Source of the DNA: Candidatus Eisenbacteria bacterium
Lineage (GTDB): Bacteria; Desulfobacterota; Binatia; DP-6
Assembly (NCBI GenBank): GCA_035577985.1
Contig: DATJZY010000166.1
Location: 1 to 64,000, forward strand
Direction of reading: 5' to 3'
Length of the DNA stretch: 64,000 nt
In this document: in pieces, positions 9,922 to 17,923 of the stretch
How positions within the stretch are numbered: the stretch's first letter is position 1
How the letters are laid out: each line of letters opens with the position of its first letter
Translations under genes and position numbers: made by a program
Notes under the pieces: model-generated
Seen by the model: the letters and a program-made list of their open reading frames with translations, nothing else
Databases searched by the model: none
Told to the model about the DNA's origin: nothing

Positions 9922-10050
9922 GCGGCGGCAAGGTCGCGGACTTCGCTCGCGGTCCTCGGCGTAGGCGCGCCGCGTCGGTCGCGCATCCTGCCGGACCTCT
10001 TGCGCGCGCCAACGCCTGCGGGCTCGCTCCGCCCGCGACCTTGCCGCCGC
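9922..10050. repeat. Long-range GC-rich inverted repeat
   Basis: GCGGCGGCAAGGTCGCGG (9922-9939) is perfectly complementary to 10033-10050, with about 93 nt between the arms. It lies between the HU gene and tRNA-Val, 18 nt after the HU stop. It resembles the element at 773-895 in size, arm length and position after a gene. It may act as a strong terminator or be a palindromic repeat element. No coding sequence is seen in 9904-10139. Confidence 0.65.
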
Positions 10051-10139
10051 TCGCGCTGCGCGCATCGCTCGCGAGGGTCCTTCGCTCCTTGCTCTGGCCG
10101 TGGGGGAGAGTGTACGTGCGGCGCTCGAACGTTTTGGTC

Positions 10140-10211
10140 GGGCGGTTAGCTCAGCGGCAGAGCATCGGCCTTACAAGCCGGGGGTCGCAGGTTCGATCCC
10201 TGCACCGCCCA
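10140..10211 (+). tRNA. tRNA-Val (UAC)
   Basis: Acceptor GGGCGGT pairs with ACCGCCC. The anticodon stem TCGGC/GCCGG encloses loop CTTACAA, so the anticodon is TAC. The T arm GCAGG-TTCGATC-CCTGC is intact. The discriminator is A10211 and CCA is not encoded. Confidence 0.95.
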
Positions 10212-10238
10212 TTGGTTGTTCGCGCGTGCGGGCGCGGG

Positions 10239-11384
10239 TTACTGGCACCCCGTAGGGGTGCAGACGGTATTGGGCTCGAAGGTGCCGCCGCCGATGTTGC
10301 AGAAGGTCGACGTCGACGACGTATAGACCTCGCAGGCATCGGCTGTGGCCGCCTCGGGAGGGACGCAGCAATCCCCGGGACCCGTCGCCGTGCCGCAGGT
10401 ACCGTCGCTCCGGCAGACGCCCGAGGCCTGGCTGGCGAGGCAGTCTGAAGCGGTGGGCACCATCCCGCACTTGGCCGGGATCGGAACGCCCATGAAGATG
10501 AACCCGGGGTACGAACAGCAGACCGGGTTCGGGATCGTGGTGGTCGTGGTGGTGGTAGTTCCGGTGGGCTCGCTGCACCAGGTGATCGGGACGCGGAAGT
10601 CGACGAAGGCCTCGATGAGAGATACCCAGTAGCTACCGGAGGGGAAGGCGCTGTAGCAGGCAGGCTTCTGGTTGCTCGGGTTGATCGACGGCTCGCACAC
10701 CTTGTCGATCACGAGCGCCGCCTTCGCCTCCGCATGGCCCGGATCGAAGAGGCACGCCTGCGTAGCGGCGTCGCTCGGAACCGGTGGCGAGCAGCTCCCA
10801 GGCGCTATCCGGCCCTTGAGCTCGTTCGAGACGCACTTCTGGTAGCACTTGGTCTCCGCGTTCCAGAACTTGCCGAGCGTCTTCATGACGATGTCCTCGC
10901 ACTTGCCCTCGGCTTGGGTGGGTGTCCCGCCCGCGGCTTCGGTGCAATAGATCAGTGTGCCGAACGGGTCGGTTTGCGACGCGACATCACCGACGAACGG
11001 CTGTCCCGAGGAGCAGAGGCTCGGGTCGATCGCCGCATAGCACTCCGGGCAGTCCTTCGCGCACCCCTTCACGATCCCTGAACCGGCCTTCGCCTCGGCT
11101 CCCTTCACCGGGGCGTTGATGCAGGCGTTCGTGACCGGGTCAGAGAACCCAGGGCCAAAGCAACCGACGTATGGCCCGGACGTCCGTCGGTGGGTTGCGA
11201 CGCACTTCTGAGTGCACGCCGCCTGGGAGCTCACGAGCTTCCCCAACGCCTTCGCCGTATTCGCCTCGCACTTCGCCTCGTCGGCGGTGGGATCGGTGAT
11301 GGGCGGAAACTGGGCCAAGGCGAGTGATACGAAGAGCAAGAGTCCGGTGGCGGCTGCCGCCGCGGGTGTGGAGAATCGTGGCAT
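10239..11384 (-). CDS. Secreted Cys-rich protein with an internal duplication and a poly-Thr linker
   Basis: 381 residues from the ATG at 11384, chosen because it starts a clear signal peptide (MPRFSTPAAAAATGLLLF...LALAQ) with GAGG upstream. An upstream in-frame ATG at 11459 would fall inside the apparent promoter. After the signal come two related units of about 100 residues. Each begins KCE...K.LGK, has a C.QKCV motif, then CI/CL...AEAKA, and closes with ECYAA or ACYSA. A run of eight Thr then leads to a C-terminal disulfide-rich module with CC pairs. There are some 30 cysteines in all. No known family is recognised. It is likely an extracytoplasmic structural or binding protein. Confidence 0.8.
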   Translation of the reverse strand: MPRFSTPAAAAATGLLLFVSLALAQFPPITDPTADEAKCEANTAKALGKLVSSQAACTQKCVATHRRTSGPYVGCFGPGFSDPVTNACINAPVKGAEAKAGSGIVKGCAKDCPECYAAIDPSLCSSGQPFVGDVASQTDPFGTLIYCTEAAGGTPTQAEGKCEDIVMKTLGKFWNAETKCYQKCVSNELKGRIAPGSCSPPVPSDAATQACLFDPGHAEAKAALVIDKVCEPSINPSNQKPACYSAFPSGSYWVSLIEAFVDFRVPITWCSEPTGTTTTTTTTIPNPVCCSYPGFIFMGVPIPAKCGMVPTASDCLASQASGVCRSDGTCGTATGPGDCCVPPEAATADACEVYTSSTSTFCNIGGGTFEPNTVCTPTGCQ

Positions 11385-11445
11385 AATCGCGAACCTCGTT
11401 CGCACGATCGCGTCGCGCGTTTTCGCCCAGCTATCTTCGACAGGC

Positions 11446-11475
11446 AAGGTAGACGCCATGGTGAGGCCGTGTCAA
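11446..11475 (-). promoter_or_regulatory. Candidate promoter for the duplicated Cys-rich gene
   Basis: On the minus strand a perfect TTGACA (11470-11475), 18-nt spacer, TACCTT (11446-11451). It ends about 60 nt before the start at 11384. Confidence 0.4.
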
Positions 11476-11577
11476 CCATTTTCTCGAGAGCGTGGTCGGT
11501 GCAGCGCTGCGTTCGGCAGCGCCGCCTCGACAACGCTTTCCTTCGGGATGAGTATCCGGGTGCACGTACGGCTGGCC

Positions 11578-11660
11578 GATCGCTTCCGCGGCGCGATTCG
11601 GCGAGGCCGGCGCGAGGTGCGCGTATCGCTCCACCATCCGCCCCGAGGTGGACTGCCCCC
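11578..11660 (-). pseudogene. Remnant of a tyrosine recombinase (integrase) C-terminus
   Basis: Reading the minus strand, a short stretch gives GQSTSGRMVERYAHLAP and then a short tail. MVERYAHLAP is the conserved end of phage-type tyrosine recombinases, containing the nucleophilic Tyr (codon 11623-11625). The catalytic Arg/His motifs that should precede it are absent, and the stretch directly abuts the IS3 transposase remnant. It is too short to be functional. I read it as the scar of a lost integrated element. Confidence 0.5.
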
Positions 11661-11690
11661 GGTTCGGTGGACGGTTGATGGCTTGCGCGA

Positions 11691-11925
11691 TCAGTTCAGA
11701 AGCGGCTGGCTCCGCTCGTAGTTGACGGTTGAGCGGTAGTTGAGGGCGGAGTGACGTCGATGCGGGTTGTACCAGCCCTCGATGTACTCGAAAACGGCGA
11801 GACGGCCTCGGCCTGCGTCTGGAAGCGCTGGCGATCGAGCAGCTCGCACTCGATGGTCGCGTCTCGCACATCGCGTTGTCATACGCGTCCCCGACCGAGC
11901 CAATCGACGGGCGCACGCCCATCAG
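11691..11925 (-). pseudogene. IS3-family transposase (OrfB) C-terminal remnant, frameshifted
   Basis: On the minus strand one frame starts with GSVGDAYDNAMCE, the DDE-domain segment around the second Asp. A second frame continues VFEYIEGWYNPHRRHSAL and NYRSTVNYERSQP to a TGA at 11691-11693, the usual OrfB ending. A third frame bridges them (about 11810-11865, ECELLDRQRFQTQAEA). So at least two frameshifts and a small deletion separate the fragments. The DNA-binding N-terminus and most of the catalytic core are missing. This is a decayed insertion sequence; no terminal inverted repeats were identified. Confidence 0.8.
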
Positions 11926-12097
11926 CTAGCACCGACGGCCAAACGCGAGCGACGGGTATCGGCGACGCCCTTTTTTGCCCCGGATTTCTTCGTTCAGAGG
12001 AATTGCGCCGATCGGGCTGACAGCGGTAGAGTCTCGTCCGTCTCGGGATTGGGTCCGACACGTTTCCGAACTCGCCAACGCGCGTCTGGAGGAGACC

Positions 12098-13783
12098 ATG
12101 CTGATCCGAATTCGACGCGGCTACTTTTCGCTGCTTGCCGTCGGGCTCTTCGTCGTCACGCCGGCCGTGGGTCACGCGATCGTCAAATGCTCCGCGAAGG
12201 TGAATTCCAAGACCGGAGTGATCGACGTCTACGCCTCGGGCGTCTCCGGCACGCTCTTGTGGGGAGATCGAAGCGGTGCGGAGGCGACCAGCTTCTTCAA
12301 CGCCACCACCTGCATCGCGGGAGCGTCGGCCAGCCGGTGTGAGCTCGGGGCGGCCGGTTCGGTGCAGGCGATCACGCCTCCCGACCTCTGCACCGTCTAC
12401 TTGAAGGACAGCGGCCCCGAATGTGCAGCCCACATGAAGGGCTGCACGCCGGGAGTTCGTTTTGCGAGCCAGGAGCAGGCCGACGCGCTCCGGATGCTGG
12501 CTGCGGCCATTTCCTTCCACCACAGCGTGCCCACCATCGAGTTCAGCGGCGTCAACATCCAGATCGATTCCGGGTCCGGGGTCACCGACGCATCGCCCAA
12601 TGGAGCGGGAAATCTCATCATCGGTTACAACGAGCAGCGGTGTGCCGTGGCGGGGAACTCGTGCGCCACGGACGGCGATTGCGCTCCGGCTGCCTGCGCC
12701 AACATCGTGGGCGGCCTCGGGCATTGTGCCCTCGAGGCCACCGCTACATGCCTTTCGGACGATGACTGCACGCCGAACACCTGTCCTCGCAGGGACGGCT
12801 CCCACAACCTGATCATCGGTTCCAATCATTCGTACTCGAGCTTCGGTGGCCTGGTCGCGGGAGATCGCAACACGGTCAGCGGTACGAACGCGTCGGTCAC
12901 CGGCGGTCGTCTCAACACGGCGAGCGCACCCATGGCCTCGGTGAGCGGCGGCGTGTGCAACGTGGCGGGGCCGGGGTTCCCATCCTGCCCACGGTTTTCG
13001 GTCGACAGCGGTGCCAGTGCAATGTCCATCAGCGGAGGAGCCGAAAACATCGCCAGCGGTAACGTGGCCTGGGTGGGCGGCGGCGGCTTCAACACGGCGA
13101 GCGGGGTTTCCGCCTCGGTGAGCGGCGGTACCATAAACACGGCGAGCTGGGATTACGCCTCGGTGAGCGGCGGTTATGAAAACACGGCGAGCCGGAATTA
13201 CGCCTCGGTGAGCGGCGGTTATCTAAACAGGGCGAGCTCGGATTACGCCTCGGTGAGCGGCGGCTACGGGAACCAGGCAACCGGCGGATCGGCTTCGGTG
13301 TGTGGCGGCTGGAGCAACATGGCGAGCGGCGCGTACACCGCGGTGAGCGGCGGCTACGGGAACCAGGCAACCGGCGGATCGGCTTCGGTGTGTGGCGGCT
13401 GGAACAACACGGCGAGCGGGGACTATGCCTCGGTCAGCGGCGGGGAATGCAATCAGGCCGGAGCGGGTCCCGCGCCCTGTGTGACTCCCTTGCCCAATGC
13501 CGGGGCAGCCGTCAGCGGCGGGTTCTCGAACGTCGCGAGCGGCGAAACCGCCTCGGTGAGCGGCGGCATTGCCAACATGGCGACCGGCCGCGGCGGCTCG
13601 GTGACCGGTGGGTACAACAACACGGCGAACGGTCTCGTCGCGTCGGTGAGCGGCGGGGGGACCAACGCCGCCAATACCGACTTCAGCTCGATCAGCGGCG
13701 GCGCCCTTCTGACGACTGGGAGTACCACCTTCGAGTGGCATTCGGGGCATTCCTCGGGCTATCCCACCGGCACGGAGTACTGA
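12098..13783 (+). CDS. Secreted beta-solenoid protein with YadA-head-like SVSGG repeats
   Basis: 561 residues from ATG 12098, which has a perfect GGAGGAG 3 nt upstream and begins a signal peptide ending near VGHA. The N-terminal ~150 residues form a Cys-containing domain. A NLIIGYNE...SHNLIIG region follows, split by an insert with two CxxDxDC-type motifs (CATDGDCAP, CLSDDDCTP). From about residue 260 the protein is built of 15-residue repeats of the form SVSGGYxNTASGxYA, like the head repeats of trimeric autotransporters. There is no C-terminal translocator barrel, so it is not a classical autotransporter. Probably an exported, fibrous surface protein; the export route beyond the signal peptide and the ligand are unknown. 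Confidence 0.8.
   Translation: MLIRIRRGYFSLLAVGLFVVTPAVGHAIVKCSAKVNSKTGVIDVYASGVSGTLLWGDRSGAEATSFFNATTCIAGASASRCELGAAGSVQAITPPDLCTVYLKDSGPECAAHMKGCTPGVRFASQEQADALRMLAAAISFHHSVPTIEFSGVNIQIDSGSGVTDASPNGAGNLIIGYNEQRCAVAGNSCATDGDCAPAACANIVGGLGHCALEATATCLSDDDCTPNTCPRRDGSHNLIIGSNHSYSSFGGLVAGDRNTVSGTNASVTGGRLNTASAPMASVSGGVCNVAGPGFPSCPRFSVDSGASAMSISGGAENIASGNVAWVGGGGFNTASGVSASVSGGTINTASWDYASVSGGYENTASRNYASVSGGYLNRASSDYASVSGGYGNQATGGSASVCGGWSNMASGAYTAVSGGYGNQATGGSASVCGGWNNTASGDYASVSGGECNQAGAGPAPCVTPLPNAGAAVSGGFSNVASGETASVSGGIANMATGRGGSVTGGYNNTANGLVASVSGGGTNAANTDFSSISGGALLTTGSTTFEWHSGHSSGYPTGTEY
13251..13403 (+). repeat. Direct repeat: 63-bp identical copies 90 bp apart inside the solenoid gene
   Basis: The sequence at 13251-13313 recurs at 13341-13403 without mismatch, while neighbouring 45-nt repeat units have diverged. 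The 90-bp offset equals two 15-residue repeats, pointing to a recent in-frame duplication of a two-repeat unit. Confidence 0.85.
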
Positions 13784-13880
13784 GCGGTCGAACTGATGTG
13801 AACCCCACCTGCCGGTAGTCGCGCGCGGCGCTCGCCGTTCGACCCCATCGCCCATCGTCGCTCGATGGTGCGTGCTCGGG

Positions 13881-13908
13881 TTGACCCGCGGGGACGGCCG
13901 CCGATATG
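13881..13908 (+). promoter_or_regulatory. Candidate promoter for the downstream Cys-rich gene
   Basis: TTGACC (13881-13886), 16-nt spacer, GATATG (13903-13908). The -10 would overlap the in-frame ATG at 13906, which favours translation from ATG 13927. Confidence 0.3.
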
Positions 13909-13926
13909 CGGCGCGGCAGGCGGCGC

Positions 13927-14712
13927 ATGCGCGGAGACGGTCTACGCCTGGCGATCGTACTCGTTGTGGCTATCGCGTCGTCCGGTCGGACCGCGGCCGC
14001 ATCCTGCGACGATCCCGCGGCGGTCGCGGCGACGCGGGCCGATGTCGACGCCCAATGCGACTGCATCGGCGCGCCGACGCGCTCGGCGTGGCTCCGATGC
14101 GCCGCCGCCACCGTTCGAGCGCGCGTGCTCGCCGGGACGTTGCCTGCCTCGTGCCGCGGCGTCGTGAAGAAATGCGCATCGAAGTCGACGTGCGGGCGGC
14201 CGGGGTGGGTGGCCTGCTGCCGGACGAGCGGGGGGCGCACTTCGTGCCGGACCAGGCGCTCGGCGGCGGCCTGCACGGCACCGGCGGGCGGCTCGGCGTG
14301 TGTGAGCTCGGTGCCGAGCTGCTGCGACGCCTGCGTCGGAGCCGGCTGCGTCGTCACCACGACGACGACGCTCGCGACCACCACCTCGACGACGCTGCGT
14401 CCGGCCTCCTGCTTCGCCGTCGTCCAGCCGCCGGGGTCGTGCAGCGACGACGACGGGTGCCCGCCCGGGTATGCCTGCGCCGGCGGCGAATGCCGCGCGG
14501 GCTCGTGCGCGACCCGGACCGACTGCCCGGCGGGAGGGGAGTGCGTGATCGTCGCCGGAGACCCCGTGGGGACGTGCGTCTGCCGGGGGTGCGACGCCCT
14601 CTCGTGCCCGCTCGCCTGCCGGCGGAGCCTCCTTCAGACGGGGTGTCTCTGCGCCTCCGAGCACGACTGCCCGGACGAGGACGACGTGTGCTTCCTTTCC
14701 ATCTGCTCCTGA
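13927..14712 (+). CDS. Secreted Cys-rich protein with poly-Thr linker and CxxDxDC modules
   Basis: 261 residues from ATG 13927 (an alternative ATG at 13906 adds seven Arg-rich residues). A hydrophobic signal segment of about 16 residues is followed by a first Cys-rich part with CC pairs. A Thr-rich linker (TTTTTLATTTSTTL) leads to a second disulfide-rich part with DDDGCPPGYACAGGECRAG, ATRTDCPAGGEC and ASEHDCPDEDDVC motifs, related in style to the insert of the upstream solenoid protein. No enzyme motif is visible. It looks like an extracytoplasmic multi-disulfide protein and shares architecture with the protein at 10239-11384. Confidence 0.75.
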   Translation: MRGDGLRLAIVLVVAIASSGRTAAASCDDPAAVAATRADVDAQCDCIGAPTRSAWLRCAAATVRARVLAGTLPASCRGVVKKCASKSTCGRPGWVACCRTSGGRTSCRTRRSAAACTAPAGGSACVSSVPSCCDACVGAGCVVTTTTTLATTTSTTLRPASCFAVVQPPGSCSDDDGCPPGYACAGGECRAGSCATRTDCPAGGECVIVAGDPVGTCVCRGCDALSCPLACRRSLLQTGCLCASEHDCPDEDDVCFLSICS

Positions 14713-14718
14713 CCACCG

Positions 14719-14747
14719 TTGAAAGATCGACGCGGGTGGGCTACTTA
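14719..14747 (+). promoter_or_regulatory. Candidate promoter for tRNA-Asp and the rplM operon
   Basis: TTGAAA (14719-14724), 17-nt spacer, TACTTA (14742-14747); the tRNA begins 23 nt downstream. Confidence 0.45.
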
Positions 14748-14769
14748 CGCTCGCTCCAAACCGGGGTAC

Positions 14770-14843
<74 letters not shown>

Positions 14844-14870
14844 TCATCACCCCCTGCGAGCAGCGAGCAC

Positions 14871-15320
14871 ATGTCGACGACACGAACGACGCGAACCCTC
14901 ACGACCGAAGCAGCCTACGCCGCGCGCCGCTGGTTCATCGCCGACGCGGACGGGCAGGTCCTCGGCAGACTCGCCACGCGCGTGGCGAGCGTGCTCCGCG
15001 GCAAGCACAACCCCGGCTACTCGCCCCACGTCGACGCGGGCGACTTCGTGGTCGTCGTGAACGCGAAGAAGGTCCGCCTCACGGGCAAGAAGCTCGACGA
15101 GAAGGTCTACGTCCGGCACAGCGAGTATCCCGGTGGCGTGCGTCGCGCCACGGCGGGCGAGGTGCTGGCGAAGCAGCCGACGCGGCTCATCCACGAGGCG
15201 GTCGTCGGCATGCTGCCGAAGAACCGCCTCGGCCGGAAGCTCGCGACCAAGCTCAAGGTGTATGCCGGCCCCGACCACCCGCATCAGGCGCAGAAGCCGT
15301 TGCCGCTCTCCGAAGCGTAG
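14871..15320 (+). CDS. rplM: 50S ribosomal protein L13
   Basis: 149 residues, slightly above the usual ~142 because of a Thr-rich N-terminus. [16 protein letters not shown] at about 20-35 opens the conserved fold. [16 protein letters not shown] and the [11 protein letters not shown] segment near residue 115 are diagnostic. An early-assembly protein of the large subunit. rpsI follows 13 nt later, the conserved rplM-rpsI pair. Confidence 0.97.
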   Translation: MSTTRTTRTLTTEAAYAARRWFIADADGQVLGRLATRVASVLRGKHNPGYSPHVDAGDFVVVVNAKKVRLTGKKLDEKVYVRHSEYPGGVRRATAGEVLAKQPTRLIHEAVVGMLPKNRLGRKLATKLKVYAGPDHPHQAQKPLPLSEA

Positions 15321-15333
15321 CGAGGCCATCCGA

Positions 15334-15735
15334 ATGAGTGCAGAGTCGAACGTGTTCGTGGGTACGGGCAAGCGGAAGTCGTCGGTCGCGCGCGTGCGTC
15401 TCGCGCCCGGGAGCGGCAGCGCGATCGTCGTCAACACGCGCACGATCGAGAGCTACTTCCCGCGCGAGACGTCGCGGATGGTGATCAACCAGCCCTTCGA
15501 GGTGACGTCCACGGTCGGGCAGTACCACGTCGACGTGAACGTCCACGGCGGCGGCAACGCGGCGCAGGCGGTGGCCGTGCGCCACGGCATCACGCGCGCG
15601 CTGCTGCTCGCGAACCCGGAGCTCCGGCCGGCGCTCAAGAAGGCCGGCTTCATCACGCGCGACTCGCGCGAGGTCGAGCGCAAGAAATACGGGCGCCACA
15701 AGGCGCGCAAGCGGCCGCAGTACTCGAAGCGCTGA
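15334..15735 (+). CDS. rpsI: 30S ribosomal protein S9
   Basis: 133 residues. [14 protein letters not shown] near the start and the basic C-terminal tail ending RPQYSKR, which reaches the P-site tRNA, are typical. ATG 15334 follows the rplM stop by 13 nt, so the two are co-transcribed. argC lies downstream behind a small palindrome. Confidence 0.97.
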   Translation: MSAESNVFVGTGKRKSSVARVRLAPGSGSAIVVNTRTIESYFPRETSRMVINQPFEVTSTVGQYHVDVNVHGGGNAAQAVAVRHGITRALLLANPELRPALKKAGFITRDSREVERKKYGRHKARKRPQYSKR

Positions 15736-15749
15736 GCGTTGCGCCTGCC

Positions 15750-15770
15750 CCACGTGTCACGTACACGTGG
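15750..15770. promoter_or_regulatory. Palindrome overlapping the argC start region
   Basis: CCACGTGT (15750-15757) and ACACGTGG (15763-15770) form a perfect 8-bp inverted repeat around CACGT. It sits between rpsI and argC and covers the possible GTG start at 15767. It could be an operator or an RNA hairpin that limits argC translation. Confidence 0.4.
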
Positions 15771-16813
15771 CCACCATGGCGGGAACGAAGCCTGTTCCGG
15801 TCGCGGTACTGGGCGCCACGGGATACGTCGGCGCGGAGCTGCTGCGCGTGCTGTCCCGCCATCCCGGGATCACGCTCGCGTTCGTCTCCTCGGAGCAGTA
15901 CCGCGGCAAGCGGGCCTCCGACGTGTATCCGGCGCTGCTCGGCTACGCCGACCTCGTGCTGGAGGCGCCCGATCCCGCGGCCGCAGCCGCCAAGGCCGAC
16001 GTCGTTTTCACGGCGCTGCCGCACGGCGCGTCGGCGCCGATCGTGGCCGCGCTACGGCGCGTCGGCAAGATCGTCATCGACCAGTCGGCCGACTTCCGGC
16101 TGCGGAACGTCGCAGACTACGCGAAATGGTACGGCGACCATCACGTCGCGCCCGAGCTCATCCGCGAGGCCGTGTACGGCATTCCCGAGATCTATCGGGA
16201 GCCTCTGCGGTCGACGAAGCTCGTCGCGGTCCCGGGCTGCTATCCCACCTGCGCGCTCCTGGGGCTCGTGCCGCTCGTGCGCGCGGGGCTCGTGTGCGAC
16301 CCCGTCGTCATCGACGCGAAATCGGGCACGACCGGCGCCGGACGCGCGGCGAAAGTCGAGCAGCTCTTCGCCGAGGTGAACGAGAACTTCCGGCCCTACG
16401 GCGTCGACGGACACCGGCACGGCGTCGAGATCGATCAGGAGCTGCGCGCTGCGGGTGCGCCGCACGGCGCGCTCTTCATCCCGCACTTGCTCCCGATCTC
16501 GCGCGGCATGGAGTGCACGATGTACGTCCGCGTCGCGTCCGAGCCCCCGCTCGCGCGCCTGTTCCAGGACGCCTACGCGCGCGAGCCGTTCGTCGTCCTG
16601 CGCGGCGCCGAGCCGCCGACCCTCCGCGAGGTGCGCGGCACGAACCGGTGCGCCATCTCGTGGCGGTACGACGCGTCGACCGGCTACGCGGTCGTCATGA
16701 CGGCGCTCGACAACCTCGGCAAAGGCGCCGCCGGCAATGCCGTGCAATGCATGAACATCGTCCTCGGCCTCCCCGAAACCGCCGGCCTCGACGCCGCGGC
16801 ACTGGTCCCGTAG
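15767..16813 (+). CDS. argC: N-acetyl-gamma-glutamyl-phosphate reductase
   Basis: 348 residues from GTG 15767; an ATG at 15776 (MAGTKPVPVAV) is equally plausible and would be three residues shorter. It catalyses the NADPH-dependent third step of arginine biosynthesis. GATGYVGAELLR near residue 17 is the nucleotide-binding loop. The catalytic Cys is C158 in VPGCYPT (C155 from the ATG). The KSGTTGAGR segment and GHRHGVEI follow in the expected order. The position after rplM-rpsI is conserved in many Deltaproteobacteria. No other arg gene is adjacent. The gene ends 3 nt from the convergent lptG stop. Confidence 0.96.
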   Translation: MATMAGTKPVPVAVLGATGYVGAELLRVLSRHPGITLAFVSSEQYRGKRASDVYPALLGYADLVLEAPDPAAAAAKADVVFTALPHGASAPIVAALRRVGKIVIDQSADFRLRNVADYAKWYGDHHVAPELIREAVYGIPEIYREPLRSTKLVAVPGCYPTCALLGLVPLVRAGLVCDPVVIDAKSGTTGAGRAAKVEQLFAEVNENFRPYGVDGHRHGVEIDQELRAAGAPHGALFIPHLLPISRGMECTMYVRVASEPPLARLFQDAYAREPFVVLRGAEPPTLREVRGTNRCAISWRYDASTGYAVVMTALDNLGKGAAGNAVQCMNIVLGLPETAGLDAAALVP

Positions 16814-16816
16814 CTC

Positions 16817-17923
16817 CTAGTCGGCCGCGGCGAAGTAGTAGCCGGCCAGGAGCATGAAGATGCCGTTCGCGGTCCACGCCGCGAGCAGCGGCGGAAACGC
16901 GTTCGCCTGGCCGAGCGCCCGGGCGAACCCGACGACGAAGAAGTACGTGACGCCGACGGCGAAGCCGAGCCCGAACGCGGCCGGCAGGCTCGTCGCGCGC
17001 GTGCCGCGCGCCACCAGCGGGATCGCGAGCAGCATCATGATGAGGCTCGCCGCCGGCGTCGCGATCTTCAAGTGCAGGTCGACCCAGCTCTCCGACGCAT
17101 CGACGCCCTTGGCGCGCAGGCTCCGGATCTGGCGCCGCAGCATGCTGTAGCTGAACTCCTCCGGCTCGACGGCGACGACGCGGAAGTCGTCGAGCGATTC
17201 CGGGAGAACGAAGCCCTGCGGCACGCCAGCTTCCTCCCGCACGCCGTCGGAGCCGAGTCGCATGGTGCGCGCATCGGGGCTGAGCACCCACGCACCGTCC
17301 TTCCACTCCGCCTCCTTCGACTCGATGACGCGCGAGGGCCGGAACTCATCGCGCCGCATCTGGTAGATCGTGAGGCCGTACAGCTTGCGGCGCCCGGGGG
17401 CGATGCGATTCACGTTGTAGAAGCCGGCCCGGCCGTGGAACCAGACCTCGCGCCCGGCGAACACACCGGCCGGGCCGGTGCGCTTTCGCACCTCCTGGTT
17501 CCAGATCTGGTTCCACTGGCGCGCGCTCGCCGGCACGACGGTCTCGCCCCACAGGAAGGTCGCGACGCCGATGCCGATCGCCACGATCGCCAGCGGAACG
17601 GCGATCTGCCACAAGCTGACGCCGCAGCTCCGCAGCGCCACGAACTCGTTGTTGCGGGCGAGGAGCCCGAGCCCCGCGAGCGCGCCGGCGAGCACCGCGA
17701 CCGGCGTGGTCTGGAGCAGGATGGAGGGGATCTTGTAGAGGAACGCCCGCACGATCGTGGAGGCGCTCGCGTCGTGGCGCAGGAAATCGTCGAAGCGGTC
17801 GAAAAACTCCGCCAGGATGTAGATCGCGACGAAGGCGACCATGGTGAGCGCGAAGGCGCGCAGGAACTCACCCGTCAGATGGCGCGCGAGCGTGGGGAGG
17901 AACAGACGCCGGCGCGCGGTCAT
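16817..17923 (-). CDS. lptG: LPS export ABC transporter permease LptG
   Basis: 368 residues of the YjgP/YjgQ family. Three helices at each end flank a large periplasmic beta-jellyroll (about residues 125-265), and ARNNEFVALRSCGVS near residue 95 is the coupling-helix region that contacts LptB. With LptF and LptB it extracts LPS from the inner membrane. The ATG at 17923 overlaps the lptF stop (ATGA), so the pair is translationally coupled. lptB is not in this window. Confidence 0.93.
   Translation of the reverse strand: MTARRRLFLPTLARHLTGEFLRAFALTMVAFVAIYILAEFFDRFDDFLRHDASASTIVRAFLYKIPSILLQTTPVAVLAGALAGLGLLARNNEFVALRSCGVSLWQIAVPLAIVAIGIGVATFLWGETVVPASARQWNQIWNQEVRKRTGPAGVFAGREVWFHGRAGFYNVNRIAPGRRKLYGLTIYQMRRDEFRPSRVIESKEAEWKDGAWVLSPDARTMRLGSDGVREEAGVPQGFVLPESLDDFRVVAVEPEEFSYSMLRRQIRSLRAKGVDASESWVDLHLKIATPAASLIMMLLAIPLVARGTRATSLPAAFGLGFAVGVTYFFVVGFARALGQANAFPPLLAAWTANGIFMLLAGYYFAAAD

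Noticed and set aside
11385-11459. N-terminal extension of the duplicated Cys-rich protein
   Set aside because: It would precede the signal peptide and overlap the promoter-like site.
11975-12097. Upstream N-terminal extension of the solenoid gene
   Set aside because: ATG 12098 has a perfect ribosome-binding site and begins a signal peptide; the extension has neither and would bury the signal.
12940-13740. CRISPR-like periodicity of 45 nt
   Set aside because: The period is 15 codons of a conserved SVSGG repeat in one frame, without unique spacers.
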